The notes below the pieces were generated by a model. It saw only the letters and a program-made list of their open reading frames with translations. It ran no database searches and was not told the DNA's origin. 64,000 bases of DNA, from contig CAYGJZ010000002.1 in assembly GCA_964350265.1 (NCBI GenBank), positions 1 to 64,000 of the forward strand, in the 5' to 3' direction. Of the stretch, positions 1-8,635 are shown piece after piece; the stretch's first letter is position 1, and the number at the start of each line of letters is the position of its first letter. The position numbers and the translations under genes were made by a program. The stretch is from BQJD01 sp964350265 (GTDB lineage Bacteria; Pseudomonadota; Gammaproteobacteria; Arenicellales; CAJQKF01).

Positions 1-74
1 CCGTTGCCAACGAACGTGCCGCGGACGTGATCAGGGAGTCCAAGCCGGTGGGGAGGATCTTCAGTGGACGATGA
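1..74 (+). CDS. 3' end of an unidentified gene (partial)
   Basis: The third forward frame is open from the window edge and ends at a TGA at 72-74, reading ...VIRESKPVGRIFSGR. The amphipathic, charged composition looks like a protein C-terminus, but only about 23 residues are visible and I recognise no family. It would be convergent with the diguanylate cyclase. It could be a chance open frame. Confidence 0.3.
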   Translation, partial: VANERAADVIRESKPVGRIFSGR

Positions 75-170
75 CGAATCGTAGCAGGCCAATCCGGCGT
101 TGGTCCACGGTACGGCAACGACTGTTGTGGGCAAGAACGATCTGGTAGCGAACCCGGCGGTAGCTTCCGG

Positions 171-188
171 CATCGTCGAGCGACGATG
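171..188. terminator. Hairpin 3' of the diguanylate cyclase gene
   Basis: A perfect inverted repeat, CATCGTCG-AG-CGACGATG (8-bp arms, 2-nt gap), lies just beyond the stop codon at 194 and between two convergent reading frames. No U-tract follows on either strand, so it is only a possible terminator. Confidence 0.35.
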
Positions 189-193
189 GAGCC

Positions 194-1468
194 TCAGGCT
201 GGTGGGAACCTGTAGTTGTCCTTGCCCGCGTTCTTGACCTCGTACATGGCCTGGTCGGCGAAGGCCACCAGGGCATCCACGTCCTCGGCATGGGTTGGGT
301 ACACGGCGCAGCCGATGCTGCAACCGACCCGGATCTGTTCGCCCCGGAGATGGACCGGTTTGCGGACTGTTTCCAACACCTTGCCGGCAATGGCATGGGC
401 GGCGCCCGGCACTTCCAGGTCGGCGAGCACGATGACGAACTCGTCCCCGCCGAGCCGGGCGACCATGTCTTCGTGTCGAACACAGGCACGCAGCCGGGCG
501 GCGACCTGCTGGAGCAGCGCATCGCCACAGTCGTGCCCGAGCCGATCGTTGACCGACTTGAAGCCATCAAGGTCGACGAACAGGATGCAGACGTACTGCT
601 GCTTTCGCTTGGCCCGCGAGAGGTAGCTGCCGACCGTGTCATAGAACAGGCGTCGGTTGGGCAGCTCGGTGAGTTCGTCGTAATGTGCCTGCTTGTCCAG
701 TTTCCGGTTGGCGGTCCGCAGTTCCTCGGTGCGCAGCATGACCTTGGCGGCCAGCTCGTCCCGTGCCCGGGATACCGCCGAGAACAGGATTTCCAGGTGG
801 CGCCGGACCAGGTAGGCAATGATGAGGCTGACGAGCACGCCACCGAATGCGAGAACGGTGAGCAGGGAGATCGTCTGGCGCGCGGTCTCGCGTACCTGGA
901 CTACCGTTTCCTGGGTCAGCGTATCGAGGTGGTCGAAGTAGTCGTCGAGAATCGCCAGCGCTTCGGCCTGGTGAGGGGCGGCGGTCTGGTACATGTAGGT
1001 TCGCGCCTCGGACAGCCTGTTCTGGTCCATGAGCTCGACCACCCGGGTCTGGTAGGGGGCGAACTCGCTGGCCAGCGTGCGATGACGCTCGATGAAATCG
1101 ATCTCCGTGGGCAGCAGGTCTTCCCGGAGCAGGGACTCCCGGGCCTGCAGGAAATCGCTGCCATGCGCGTAGAGGGCGTTGATGCGTTCCTCTCTTTCGA
1201 AGGGATCCTTCGACAGCAGCGCCGCGTACAACTGGGCAATGCGCTCTCTCGCGGATACGCGCATGGTGCGTACCAGCGATGCCCGGTAGTAGTACCCCTC
1301 GACCACGAGCTGCAGTTGCTGGTTGAACTGGGTCGTGCGGTAGAGACTGATGACGGCGAGCAGGACGATGACCAGGACGATCAGCAGGAATCCGAACGCA
1401 ATCACCGAGCCGGGCTTGGCGGGGGGGTGGTTTTCCTGCAGTGCATCGCTGGTGTCGTCAGGTTTCAT
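194..1468 (-). CDS. Membrane-bound diguanylate cyclase (GGDEF)
   Basis: Predicted to make cyclic-di-GMP from two GTP at the inner membrane in response to a periplasmic signal. With the start at 1468 the protein is 424 residues: a short cytoplasmic tail, membrane helix about 22-42, a helical periplasmic region of about 155 residues (four-helix or CHASE-like), a second helix about 200-222, a coiled linker, then a GGDEF domain. The active-site loop reads ARLGGDEF and is intact. The product-inhibition I-site RxxD (RHED) sits five residues before it, so feedback control is expected. No EAL domain is present. An in-frame ATG at 1561 would add 31 residues; I prefer 1468 because it places the first helix near the N-terminus, but neither start has a strong ribosome site. 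Confidence 0.9.
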   Translation of the reverse strand: MKPDDTSDALQENHPPAKPGSVIAFGFLLIVLVIVLLAVISLYRTTQFNQQLQLVVEGYYYRASLVRTMRVSARERIAQLYAALLSKDPFEREERINALYAHGSDFLQARESLLREDLLPTEIDFIERHRTLASEFAPYQTRVVELMDQNRLSEARTYMYQTAAPHQAEALAILDDYFDHLDTLTQETVVQVRETARQTISLLTVLAFGGVLVSLIIAYLVRRHLEILFSAVSRARDELAAKVMLRTEELRTANRKLDKQAHYDELTELPNRRLFYDTVGSYLSRAKRKQQYVCILFVDLDGFKSVNDRLGHDCGDALLQQVAARLRACVRHEDMVARLGGDEFVIVLADLEVPGAAHAIAGKVLETVRKPVHLRGEQIRVGCSIGCAVYPTHAEDVDALVAFADQAMYEVKNAGKDNYRFPPA

Positions 1469-1886
1469 CGTCTCGTCGTGGGTGGTCGGGTGATTGGCAG
1501 AGTCGAACGACTCGGCATGCCAGTCAGTCAGGTCGGGATCGACCTGCGGAGGCCGCGCCATGCAGGCCGGGATGAGGCAGGTGGTGCCGAAAACACATCG
1601 TCCGGCCGATGTCAGCCCGGGATGCCCGCTTCAATGTCCTCGCGTTCCTTCAACGAGCATACCACGCGATCCACCGCGCCACCCTCAAGACCCGCCCTCA
1701 ACAGGGGACAGAACGATTCTTGGAGCGACTCTTGGCTCCAGAATCAAGGGCGGGACAACCGTGGAGTGCGGAACACTTTCGCCGGCGACCCGTGGAATGC
1801 CGATGATGGAGGCCTGAACGCCAGGCCGCGGACGGGGGTCGATCCGCGAATTCTGCCGGTGGAGGTGCGATGGGTTTCTCGTGCCC
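1469..1886. other. Intergenic region, no gene seen
   Basis: About 420 bp between the cyclase start and the 3' end of the next minus-strand gene. Long open frames cross it on the plus strand, but they run antisense through the neighbours and have no recognisable domain. It should hold the cyclase promoter; I could not place -10/-35 boxes. Confidence 0.5.
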
Positions 1887-2333
1887 TCAGCGGACGGAAA
1901 CCGGTTCGACGATGGCCGGGGCAGGGGTCCCGTTCATGAGGATGGCAACGAACCGGGGTTTCGTCGATGCTTCGTCACGGTCGACGACCTTCGCCAGGTA
2001 GTACCAACGACCATCGGCACGGCGATCCTTGATCGGCAGGAGCTTGATCTCGTCCACTTCGGCGTGGGCCATGTGGCCGGTCTCGGTCTCGAACCGCGAG
2101 GCCAGTTCGATGGCCTCGTCGATGCCAAGAGGGGCGGGGCTTTGCCCTGGATGCCAGGCCGGGGAGTCGAGAATGTCGCCGAGCTTCGGGAATACGGCAA
2201 CGCGTTGCATGTCCATGGTCTCGAGGATTTCTACCGGCCACGAAGGATCGCGGGCGTGGCTGCTCTGCAAGGACAGGAGGGTCACGGAGAGCACGGCTGC
2301 CAGCACAGAAAAGTTGCGTTTTTTCAACAGCAT
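1887..2333 (-). CDS. Exported hypothetical protein
   Basis: A 148-residue protein that I do not recognise. The start at 2333 was chosen because it yields a clean secretion signal: MLLKKRNFSVLAAVLSV, a hydrophobic stretch and a likely cleavage after SSHA. The mature part is polar, with no cysteines, no further membrane helix and many Asp/Glu, ending ...VEPVSVR. An upstream in-frame ATG at 2453 would bury the signal behind 40 basic residues and is unlikely. It lies on the same strand as the sulfotransferase-like gene upstream, about 150 bp away, with no evident functional link. Expected location is the periplasm. Confidence 0.65.
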   Translation of the reverse strand: MLLKKRNFSVLAAVLSVTLLSLQSSHARDPSWPVEILETMDMQRVAVFPKLGDILDSPAWHPGQSPAPLGIDEAIELASRFETETGHMAHAEVDEIKLLPIKDRRADGRWYYLAKVVDRDEASTKPRFVAILMNGTPAPAIVEPVSVR

Positions 2334-2486
2334 GTCAGGGGGAACCGAAGGTGGTTGGTCGTCGGAGCGACGACGGAAATGGGCGTGTCGACGAATCTGG
2401 AAGCAGGCATTATGCCAGATCCATCCCGCGGTCGCCGGCACTGCCGAGGGCATTCGGAAAATGGATCTGTCCCTGTTCGGGAGGGG

Positions 2487-3206
2487 TCAGGGGGTAACCA
2501 GGGTGTGGGTGAGGTGTTGGAGTTCGTGGGGGGTGTAGAGGTGGCGGACGAAGTCGAGCTGGCCGTAGAGCTCGTCGTAGCGTGCCTTGCTGATGGTGTA
2601 TTGCGTCTTGAAACGCTGGTAGATGTCGGCGTACCACTTCTGGTCGGCGACGTTGGTGGGCGCGTGGTTGGCGTCGTGCAGCAGACGGTCGGACAGCATG
2701 GCCCGGTAGAAGGCGTCGATCTGTTCCAGCTTGTAGATGTAGAAGTGCACGTTGCCCCGGGACGTCTTCCAGTAGCCATCTTTGCGGGCGAAGCGGGAGA
2801 CCTTTTTTCCCGTCGCCCGTTCGTAGTGTTCCATCCAGGGTCGGACGATCTTGCCCAGGTGCGGCTCGACCTTGCGGTTGAAGTCGTCGACGAGCGCTTC
2901 GGTAGCGGTCGCCAGCACTTTCTGCCGGTTTCCGAGATACCAGGTATGGGGTTCGTTGTCGATGTTCTCGAAGTAGGCGGAGATGCAGCGGCTCAACGGT
3001 TCCCGGAAGCCGGTGATCACCACCACGGCACGGGAATCCCTGCGCCATTGCCGGATGTGCTGGCTGGCTTCGCCGTGCAGGTGGGTATGCAGCACCCGGT
3101 CGTCGCCGTGGGTGCGGGCGAGTCCGTCGCGGATGGAACTGGAGCCGACCTTGCCCATCTGGTAGACGATGAACGAAGTCGGCAGGTTGCGGAATCGGTT
3201 GAACAC
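2487..3206 (-). CDS. Sulfotransferase-like / NKWYS-type capsule-associated protein
   Basis: A 239-residue protein with features of PAPS-dependent sulfotransferases. A phosphosulfate-binding-loop-like motif YQMGKVGSSSI lies at about 15-25, and a 3'-phosphate-type motif GFREPLSRCISAYFEN at about 66-81. A later DQKWYADIYQRF resembles the NKWYS signature of a putative capsular polysaccharide synthesis family that belongs to the same fold. The role would be transfer of sulfate, or a related reaction, to a surface glycan or small acceptor. No glycan genes are adjacent, so the acceptor cannot be guessed. No signal peptide; probably cytosolic. Fold assignment is fairly safe, enzymatic activity is inferred. 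Confidence 0.65.
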   Translation of the reverse strand: MFNRFRNLPTSFIVYQMGKVGSSSIRDGLARTHGDDRVLHTHLHGEASQHIRQWRRDSRAVVVITGFREPLSRCISAYFENIDNEPHTWYLGNRQKVLATATEALVDDFNRKVEPHLGKIVRPWMEHYERATGKKVSRFARKDGYWKTSRGNVHFYIYKLEQIDAFYRAMLSDRLLHDANHAPTNVADQKWYADIYQRFKTQYTISKARYDELYGQLDFVRHLYTPHELQHLTHTLVTP

Positions 3207-3418
3207 TGGACTGTGGGGGAACGCCGGGAAGGCGCGGTCGAAACGTCTCCCGTGCGGGCATGTCGTTCGTCGGGTGCTACGGGCGAGTATGCCTCATGGC
3301 GCGGGTTGGCCGTTACCGCGATCGCGCGGGACAGGGCATTCGAGGTGGCGGTGTCGCGGCCGCGAGGCCAACCCCGGCGGAGTGGGCCTCGCGGCAGAAC
3401 ATGAAGGGGACGACTGTC

Positions 3419-4384
3419 TCAGCAGATCACGCGCAGGGTCACCGAGCCCGGATCGCCGGGGTTGCCGTCTTCGCCGGCGTCGGTGCTGAACTGCAAGGCG
3501 TTGCCGGTCTCGGTGACGGGTCCGCCGCCAGGGCCGCCACTGCCGCCGCCGTTCGGGCCGGTGAAGGAGGTGCCGCCGTCGCCGCCCATGTCCAGGCAGG
3601 CGCCGTCGCAGGCGCCGCCGGTTCCGCCGGAGGCGCCATCGTTGCCGGTGGTGCCGGTCCGGTCGGGACTGTTGATGATGTTGCCGAGAATGGCGATACC
3701 GGAGCCGCCGCCACCGCCGCCGCTGCCACCCTGCGCGGAAAGCGTGCCGAAGATCGAGCCGGTGACCGTGGAGGTGCCGCCCGCACCACCGCCCGCGCCG
3801 GAGGTGAGTCCGTCGAATCCCTGGCCGAAAACGGTGCCGGCGGGGCTGAGACCGTCCGGGCCATCGGGGTCGCCGATACCGCCGGGTCCGCCCACCGCGG
3901 TGGCGATGGGCAGGGCAATTTGTCCCCCCTGTCCACCCGAGCCGCCTTGCCCGACCACGATGGTGAGGGTCTCGCCGGGCGTGACGGCGACGACCTGCAC
4001 GACCTGCTCTCCCAGTGCGCCGGAACCGCCCGCGCCGCCGGTGCCCGTCTGCGTGTTGTTCGGCCCGGTGATGCCACGGGACGCGGCCGCGCCGCCACCA
4101 CCGCCGCCGCCGGCGCCACCGGTCATCGTGATCTCGACCTGGGTGATCCCCGCGGGGACCTGCCAGGTGTCGTTGTCGGTGAAGACCGCGGTGGTCGCGG
4201 AGCACTGCGTGGTCTGGGCGTGGGCGGGGAGGATTACCGATTCGACGATCGGAGTCTTCCAGGCGACGGGCAGGGCAGTGGCCACGGTGCCGCCGGCCAG
4301 CAGTTTTTTCAGGTGTTCGCGACGTTCCGTGGACCGAATCGAGGACGAATCTCTCCCTTCACAGCCTGGCGGCGTTTTCTTCAT
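3419..4384 (-). CDS. Glycine-rich exported protein with Tat-like signal
   Basis: A 321-residue protein. The N-terminus has a twin-arginine-like motif (STERREHLKKLLAGG) followed by a hydrophobic segment and AHAQ, consistent with export and cleavage. The mature part opens with FTDNDTWQVPAGITQVEITM, which resembles the Gly-rich domain of tail-fibre/adhesin-like proteins, and continues as long runs of Gly with Ala, Ser and Thr and few charged residues. It ends GSVTLRVIC. The start at 4384 (MKKTPPG) is preferred over an upstream ATG at 4678 because it sits at the signal peptide. It may be a structural surface protein; no enzymatic residues are visible. The low-complexity coding makes all six frames look open, so only this frame is real. 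Confidence 0.7.
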   Translation of the reverse strand: MKKTPPGCEGRDSSSIRSTERREHLKKLLAGGTVATALPVAWKTPIVESVILPAHAQTTQCSATTAVFTDNDTWQVPAGITQVEITMTGGAGGGGGGGAAASRGITGPNNTQTGTGGAGGSGALGEQVVQVVAVTPGETLTIVVGQGGSGGQGGQIALPIATAVGGPGGIGDPDGPDGLSPAGTVFGQGFDGLTSGAGGGAGGTSTVTGSIFGTLSAQGGSGGGGGGSGIAILGNIINSPDRTGTTGNDGASGGTGGACDGACLDMGGDGGTSFTGPNGGGSGGPGGGPVTETGNALQFSTDAGEDGNPGDPGSVTLRVIC

Positions 4385-4684
4385 TGGTCGTGCACCCGGG
4401 GGTCGTGACGTGGAATGGTTGCAGGTTTTACGATTATTTTTATAAATTTTTGCCGGAATATGCAGAAGTATGTAAATTCTTGCAAGTGAAATATCACAAA
4501 CCGAAATGCCCCGCGGTTGAAGCCGTACTTGCGCGGGTTGGACTGGCGGACGGGTGTCTTGGGTTGTCGAGCGGGCACCGACTCGCGCAGGCGACGATAT
4601 TCCGGGGAAGCCCGTTTCCCGCTGTGTACAATCCGTTGTCATCTTCCTTGCGGATCGAATGAGTCGGAGCATCGTCACTTTCCT
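4385..4684. promoter_or_regulatory. AT-rich divergent promoter region
   Basis: 300 bp between the divergent Gly-rich (minus) and LysE-type (plus) genes. It includes a conspicuously AT-rich stretch at about 4430-4505 in an otherwise GC-rich window, a likely site for the promoter of the Gly-rich gene. No clear operator palindrome was found. Confidence 0.4.
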
Positions 4685-5305
4685 ATGAACTTCGTCGACA
4701 CCCTTGCCTTTTTCGGCATCATGGTTGCGCTGGCCGCGCTGCCCAGTTCCAGCGTGGCCCTGGTGGTCGCGCGTACCGCCACCCTGGGCACGGCCAACGG
4801 CATCGCCGTGGGCATCGGCATCGTGCTCGGCGACCTGGTCTTTGTTGCCCTGGCCATCGTGGGCCTGGCCGTGGTGGCTGAAACACTGGGCGGCTTCTTC
4901 GTGGTCGTGAAAGTGGCCGGCGGCCTGTACCTCGTCTGGCTCGGCATGCGAATGCTGCTGGCAAGGGCAGCGCCCCCGCGGCCGAGCGCAGCCGCGCGCC
5001 CGTCGCGCAGCCTGCTGGCCAGCCTGGTCGCCGGCTTCGTCCTCACCCTGGGAGACGTGAAGGCCATCCTCTTCTATGCCAGCTTGTTCCCGGTTTTCTT
5101 CGATCTTGCGGCTATAGGTACCGGGGAGGTGGCGACCATCGTCGTCGTGACCATCGTCGCCGTGGGAGGCGTGAAGGTGGCCTATGCGCTGCTCGGTGCG
5201 CGCATGGCCGGGGTTGCCGCGCGCGGCCGGTTCGCCGGTGCCTACCAGCGCTCCGTCGGCGGCATCATGGTGGGCGCGGGTGCGTATCTCGCGCTCAAGG
5301 CGTAG
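4685..5305 (+). CDS. LysE/RhtB family amino-acid exporter
   Basis: A 206-residue inner-membrane protein of the LysE/RhtB superfamily, which exports amino acids or their derivatives using the proton gradient. It has the usual length of about 205 residues and about six hydrophobic segments. The family pattern is visible: an N-terminal helix with ALPSSSVALVVARTATLG, a central GLYLVWLGMRML, then a soluble loop rich in Ala/Pro/Arg, and GFVLTLGDVKAILFYASLFPVF. The start at 4685 (MNFVDTLAFFG) puts the first helix at the N-terminus; the frame stays open further upstream without a plausible protein. The substrate cannot be told from sequence. Confidence 0.85.
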   Translation: MNFVDTLAFFGIMVALAALPSSSVALVVARTATLGTANGIAVGIGIVLGDLVFVALAIVGLAVVAETLGGFFVVVKVAGGLYLVWLGMRMLLARAAPPRPSAAARPSRSLLASLVAGFVLTLGDVKAILFYASLFPVFFDLAAIGTGEVATIVVVTIVAVGGVKVAYALLGARMAGVAARGRFAGAYQRSVGGIMVGAGAYLALKA

Positions 5306-5427
5306 TCGGTGAGCGGCCTGGCTCTGGCGTTATCGGCGCATGAACGGATTCAGTGCTGCCGGGTTCGAGCGCATCTACCGGTAGCGGATTCGCCTGAGCA
5401 GCGGGCCGACCCACGCACGGAGAGGAC

Positions 5428-5781
5428 ATGAGCCAGCACCGTATCTACGCGATGAGTTTCGCCAGCGTCTATCCGCACTACGTGGCCAAGGCGGAGAAAA
5501 AAGGTCGCAGCCGTGACGAAGTCGACACCATCATCTGCTGGCTCACTGGCTACGACGAGGAACAACTGCGCAGCCAGATCGAGCGCGGCGTCGACTTTGC
5601 ACGGTTCCTGGCCGAAGCACCGGCCATGAATCCATCCAGGCGACGGATCACCGGGGTCGTCTGCGGGGTTCGCGTGGAGGACGTGGAAGAGCCGACCATG
5701 CAGGAGATCCGCTACCTCGACAAGCTGGTTGACGAACTGGCCAGGGGCAAGCGCATGGAGAAGATCCTCCGCCAGCCCTGA
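5428..5781 (+). CDS. DUF2200 family protein
   Basis: A 117-residue soluble protein matching the DUF2200 family: start MSQHRIYAMSFASVYPHYV, central CWLTGYDEEQLRSQI and the C-terminal segment GVRVEDVEEPTMQEIRYLD. Family members are small cytosolic proteins of unknown function. There is no signal peptide or metal-binding cluster. It stands alone between the exporter gene and the next operon. Confidence 0.85.
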   Translation: MSQHRIYAMSFASVYPHYVAKAEKKGRSRDEVDTIICWLTGYDEEQLRSQIERGVDFARFLAEAPAMNPSRRRITGVVCGVRVEDVEEPTMQEIRYLDKLVDELARGKRMEKILRQP

Positions 5782-6036
5782 GCGCTTTCCGTCTGCCCAC
5801 GGACAACCCGCCGTGACCATTATAGCCGCGCGATCCTGATCCCTGCTCCCCGTCCCGGCCATCGGCAGCGATGCCTGCGGCCCACCACCATCCGTCATCG
5901 ATACCCCCATCACTGCCCGTGGTCCGGCCACCGGTCGTGGCGCGCTCGCGCGTCCGGCGGTGCACCGCGAGTCGGGTTTGTCTGCGGGGCACGGAAGCGT
6001 TTCCGTCGGCGTTCCGCGTTCATGGTCGTTGTGGAA

Positions 6037-6053
6037 GTTCCATAATACGAAAC
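6037..6053 (+). promoter_or_regulatory. Putative IclR-type operator 1 (sdh-like operon)
   Basis: The 17-mer GTTCCATAATACGAAAC has near-palindromic GTTC...GAAAC ends. A 14/17 match (AATCCATAATACGGAAC) lies at the start of the ComA-like gene at 21228-21244. The form resembles known IclR-family operators, and an IclR gene lies between the two units at 14958-15767. Confidence 0.55.
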
Positions 6054-6121
6054 CTCTAAATCCCTTAATCAGGCTGGAAAACGCTTCTATACGTGTATAT
6101 CATAGGCGGAACGATTTCAAA

Positions 6122-6138
6122 GTTCTGGAATGTGGAAC
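6122..6138 (+). promoter_or_regulatory. Putative IclR-type operator 2 (sdh-like operon)
   Basis: GTTCTGGAATGTGGAAC is a 17-mer with perfect GTTC/GAAC arms, 85 bp downstream of operator 1 and only 5 bp before the start codon at 6144. Binding here could block translation initiation or promoter clearance. The spacer differs from operator 1, so this is weaker evidence. Confidence 0.4.
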
Positions 6139-6143
6139 TCACG

Positions 6144-7895
6144 ATGAACAAGATGACCTGTGACGTGCTGATCCTTGGCGGTGGCGGCGCGGCGCTGTAC
6201 GCGGCCCTGCGGGCAAACCAGCGGAACCCGAAGCTGAAGGTGGTCGTGGCCAGCAAGGGGCTGTTCGGCAAAAGCGGTTGCACCCGCATGGTGCAGGGCG
6301 GCTACAACGTCGTCCTCGACGAGCGCGATTCCTTCGACGACCACCTCGACGACACGCTGCGTGGCGGCGCCATGATCAACAACCAGGAACTCGCCTGGCA
6401 GCTGGTCACCGAGGCGCCGGAGCGAATCTACGAGCTGGAAAACCGCTTCGGCTGCTACTTCGATCGCAACGACGACGGCACCATTCACCAGCGTGCGTTG
6501 GCGGGGCAGTCCTTCAACCGCACCGTGCATCGCGCGGATCTTACCGGCATCGAGCTGATGAGCCGCCTCTCCGAGCAGGTGCTGGTGCACGACATCACGG
6601 TGCTGAACGAAGTTCGCGGGCTGGACCTGCTGAAGGATCGAAGCGGCTCGCATGTCTGCGGCGCGCTGCTGCTCGACCTGTATGAAGGCGACTTCATCGA
6701 GGTGCGGTCGCGCTGTACGCTGCTGGCCACCGGTGGCGCCGCGCCGCTGTACAAGATCACCGCCGCGTCGCTGGAGAAAAGCGGTGACGGCATGGCCATG
6801 GCCTACCGCGCGGGCGCGGAGTTCGTGGACATGGAGATGATGCAGTTCCACCCCACCGGGCTGATCGCCGGAGAGTCGGTGATGACCGGCACGGTGCTGG
6901 AGGAAGGGCTGCGCGGCGCAGGCGGGCACCTGCTGAACAACGAGGGCGAGCGTTACATGCAGCGCTATGACCCGGTGAAGCTGGAGCGCTCCACCCGTGA
7001 CCGTGTCTCGCGCAGCGGCTTCCTGGAGATCCGCGCCGGGCGGGGCACCCCGCAGCAGGGTGTGCTGCTCGATGTCCGGCACCTCGGCAAGGACTTCCTG
7101 CTGAAGTCGTCGCCGGGCATGTACAAGCGCTGCCTGTCGGTGGGCTACGACATGGCGACCCAGCCCATCGGCGTGACCCCCACCGCCCACTTCCAGATGG
7201 GTGGCGTGCGCATCGACACCTCCCTCGCCAGCAGTCTCGGCGCGCTGTTCGCCGCGGGAGAGGATGCCGGTGGCGTGCACGGCGCCAACCGGCTCGGCGG
7301 CAACGGCGTGGCGGAGTCCATCGTGTTCGGCGGCCTGGCCGGGGACCGCCTGGCGGAGTATGCCGCCGGCAGCGACTTCGTCGAGCCGGACCCGGACCAT
7401 CTCGGCGACCTGGTGGAACGCTACGGAGCGGCCAGGCCGGGCGAGGGCAACCCCTTCGAGCTGAAGGCACGCCTGCGCAGCTCGGCCTGGGAGAACCTCG
7501 GCGTCATTCGCGATGCCGACTCCCTGGCCCGTGCCGATCGCGACATCGAGGAAATCAGCGCCGCTGCCGAGGGCCTGCCCCGTGCCGGTGATCGTGCCGG
7601 GGACCTGGGGTATGCCGAGCGTGTCGACCTCGAGAACCTGCTCGCCGTGGCCAGGCTGATCCGGGTCTCCGCGGGGGTGCGCAAGGAATCCCGCGGCAGC
7701 CACTACCGTACCGACTACCCCGACCTCAGTCCGGACGGCCTTTACAACATCTACGCGGTTCGCGGCGAGCAGGAGACGGACATCGTCACCCGTACCGGGC
7801 CGGTGGAATTCACGCGGCGCAGGCCGGAGGATCTCGCCGGTGACACGGTGATCCCGGGTTCGCAGCCGACCATGGAATCGAGAACGGAGACCTGA
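6144..7895 (+). CDS. Succinate dehydrogenase/fumarate reductase-type flavoprotein subunit
   Basis: A 583-residue flavoprotein of the SdhA/FrdA family, which interconverts succinate and fumarate or a substituted analogue and passes electrons to the iron-sulfur subunit. The N-terminal FAD motif is VLILGGGGAALYAAL. QFHPTGL, the ERSTRDRVSRS region that carries the catalytic Arg, HFQMGGVRID and HGANRLGGNGVAESIVFGG are all present. The segment that normally carries the histidine binding FAD covalently reads KSGCTRMVQGG, so by eye that position is Cys and FAD may be non-covalent. The start at 6144 follows AACTCACG; an in-frame ATG at 6093 is less likely because operator 2 lies between. It is first gene of an operon with both membrane anchors and the iron-sulfur subunit, and the stop is 2 bp from the next start. 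It is probably not the housekeeping enzyme, given the catabolic neighbours. Confidence 0.85.
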   Translation: MNKMTCDVLILGGGGAALYAALRANQRNPKLKVVVASKGLFGKSGCTRMVQGGYNVVLDERDSFDDHLDDTLRGGAMINNQELAWQLVTEAPERIYELENRFGCYFDRNDDGTIHQRALAGQSFNRTVHRADLTGIELMSRLSEQVLVHDITVLNEVRGLDLLKDRSGSHVCGALLLDLYEGDFIEVRSRCTLLATGGAAPLYKITAASLEKSGDGMAMAYRAGAEFVDMEMMQFHPTGLIAGESVMTGTVLEEGLRGAGGHLLNNEGERYMQRYDPVKLERSTRDRVSRSGFLEIRAGRGTPQQGVLLDVRHLGKDFLLKSSPGMYKRCLSVGYDMATQPIGVTPTAHFQMGGVRIDTSLASSLGALFAAGEDAGGVHGANRLGGNGVAESIVFGGLAGDRLAEYAAGSDFVEPDPDHLGDLVERYGAARPGEGNPFELKARLRSSAWENLGVIRDADSLARADRDIEEISAAAEGLPRAGDRAGDLGYAERVDLENLLAVARLIRVSAGVRKESRGSHYRTDYPDLSPDGLYNIYAVRGEQETDIVTRTGPVEFTRRRPEDLAGDTVIPGSQPTMESRTET

Positions 7896-7897
7896 TC

Positions 7898-8242
7898 ATG
7901 TGGCGCATGTATTCCATCGACGGCGTGTTGTTCGTCCTGCACCGGCTGACCGGGGTGGCGCTCTTCGTCTACCTGCTGGCCCATATCCTGACCATTTCCA
8001 CCGCCATGCTGTCCGGCGCCGAGGCCTTCGACCAGGTGATGGCCATGCTGGCCAGCCCGGCCTTCGTGGTGGTCGATCTCGCCCTGTTCGCCAGCCTGTT
8101 GTTCCACGCGCTGAACGGCTTGCGCATCATCGCCCACGAACGCGGCCTGATGATCGAGCGTGGCGACCGTCTCAGCCGCGCCGTGCTGTTCGGCTGGGCC
8201 GCCCTGGTCGCGGTGTCCGCCGTCCTCGTCCTCGCATCGTAG
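7898..8242 (+). CDS. SdhC-type membrane anchor
   Basis: A 114-residue, three-helix membrane protein that anchors the flavoprotein/iron-sulfur pair and carries electrons to the quinone pool. It shows the family motif HRLTGVALFVYLLAHI near the N-terminus and LLFHALNGLRIIAHE in the second helix; these histidines are candidate haem b ligands. It starts 2 bp after the flavoprotein stop, so the genes are translationally coupled. The first anchor has SdhC character (HRLTG), the second is SdhD-like. Confidence 0.85.
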   Translation: MWRMYSIDGVLFVLHRLTGVALFVYLLAHILTISTAMLSGAEAFDQVMAMLASPAFVVVDLALFASLLFHALNGLRIIAHERGLMIERGDRLSRAVLFGWAALVAVSAVLVLAS

Positions 8243-8260
8243 TCCCACCGAGCAAGCATC

Positions 8261-8608
8261 ATGCAATCCAACCATCGTACCGATCTCAAGCTCTGGCGCT
8301 GGCAGCGGACCAGCGCGCTGATCCTGCTGCCGCTGGTGTTGTTCCACGTCTTCTACCTCTACGTGATCGTCGGCATGGACGGCATCGCCACGGACACGGT
8401 CTCGGGCCGTCTCCAGGGCGCCGGATTCCTGGTCCTCGACATCGCCCTGCTGCTGGTGGTGGTGGTACATGCCTTCACCGGCATCCGCAGCATGGCCGCC
8501 GACTACCACGGCGACCGGCGAAAGCTCGGCCGGGTCACCACGGTGATCGTCCTGCTTGCCCTGGCCACCATCGTCTATGCCCTCGTGGCCCTGTCCGCAT
8601 TCCTCTGA
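8261..8608 (+). CDS. SdhD-type membrane anchor
   Basis: A 115-residue protein with three hydrophobic helices, paired with the preceding SdhC-type anchor. Histidines in LPLVLFHVFYLYVIVG and VVVHAFTGIRSMAAD fall at helix positions where the family binds haem. Two anchors each with a histidine pair suggest a two-haem complex, but haem number cannot be proven here. It lies 18 bp after sdhC and 27 bp before the iron-sulfur subunit. Confidence 0.8.
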   Translation: MQSNHRTDLKLWRWQRTSALILLPLVLFHVFYLYVIVGMDGIATDTVSGRLQGAGFLVLDIALLLVVVVHAFTGIRSMAADYHGDRRKLGRVTTVIVLLALATIVYALVALSAFL

Positions 8609-8635
8609 ACCGACGCATTCCAGGGAAACCGTTCC

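Larger units (their letters stand above)
5782..6143. other. Leader/promoter region of the sdh-like operon
   Basis: About 360 bp without a gene. The first half is GC-rich and featureless. The second half (about 6030-6143) is AT-richer and holds two 17-bp palindromes annotated separately, so transcription of the operon probably starts there. Confidence 0.5.

Noticed and set aside
3419..4384. Alternative Pro/Ala-rich and Arg-rich frames over the Gly-rich gene
   Set aside because: They arise from GGC/GCC repeats; only the minus frame has signal peptide and a recognisable domain start.
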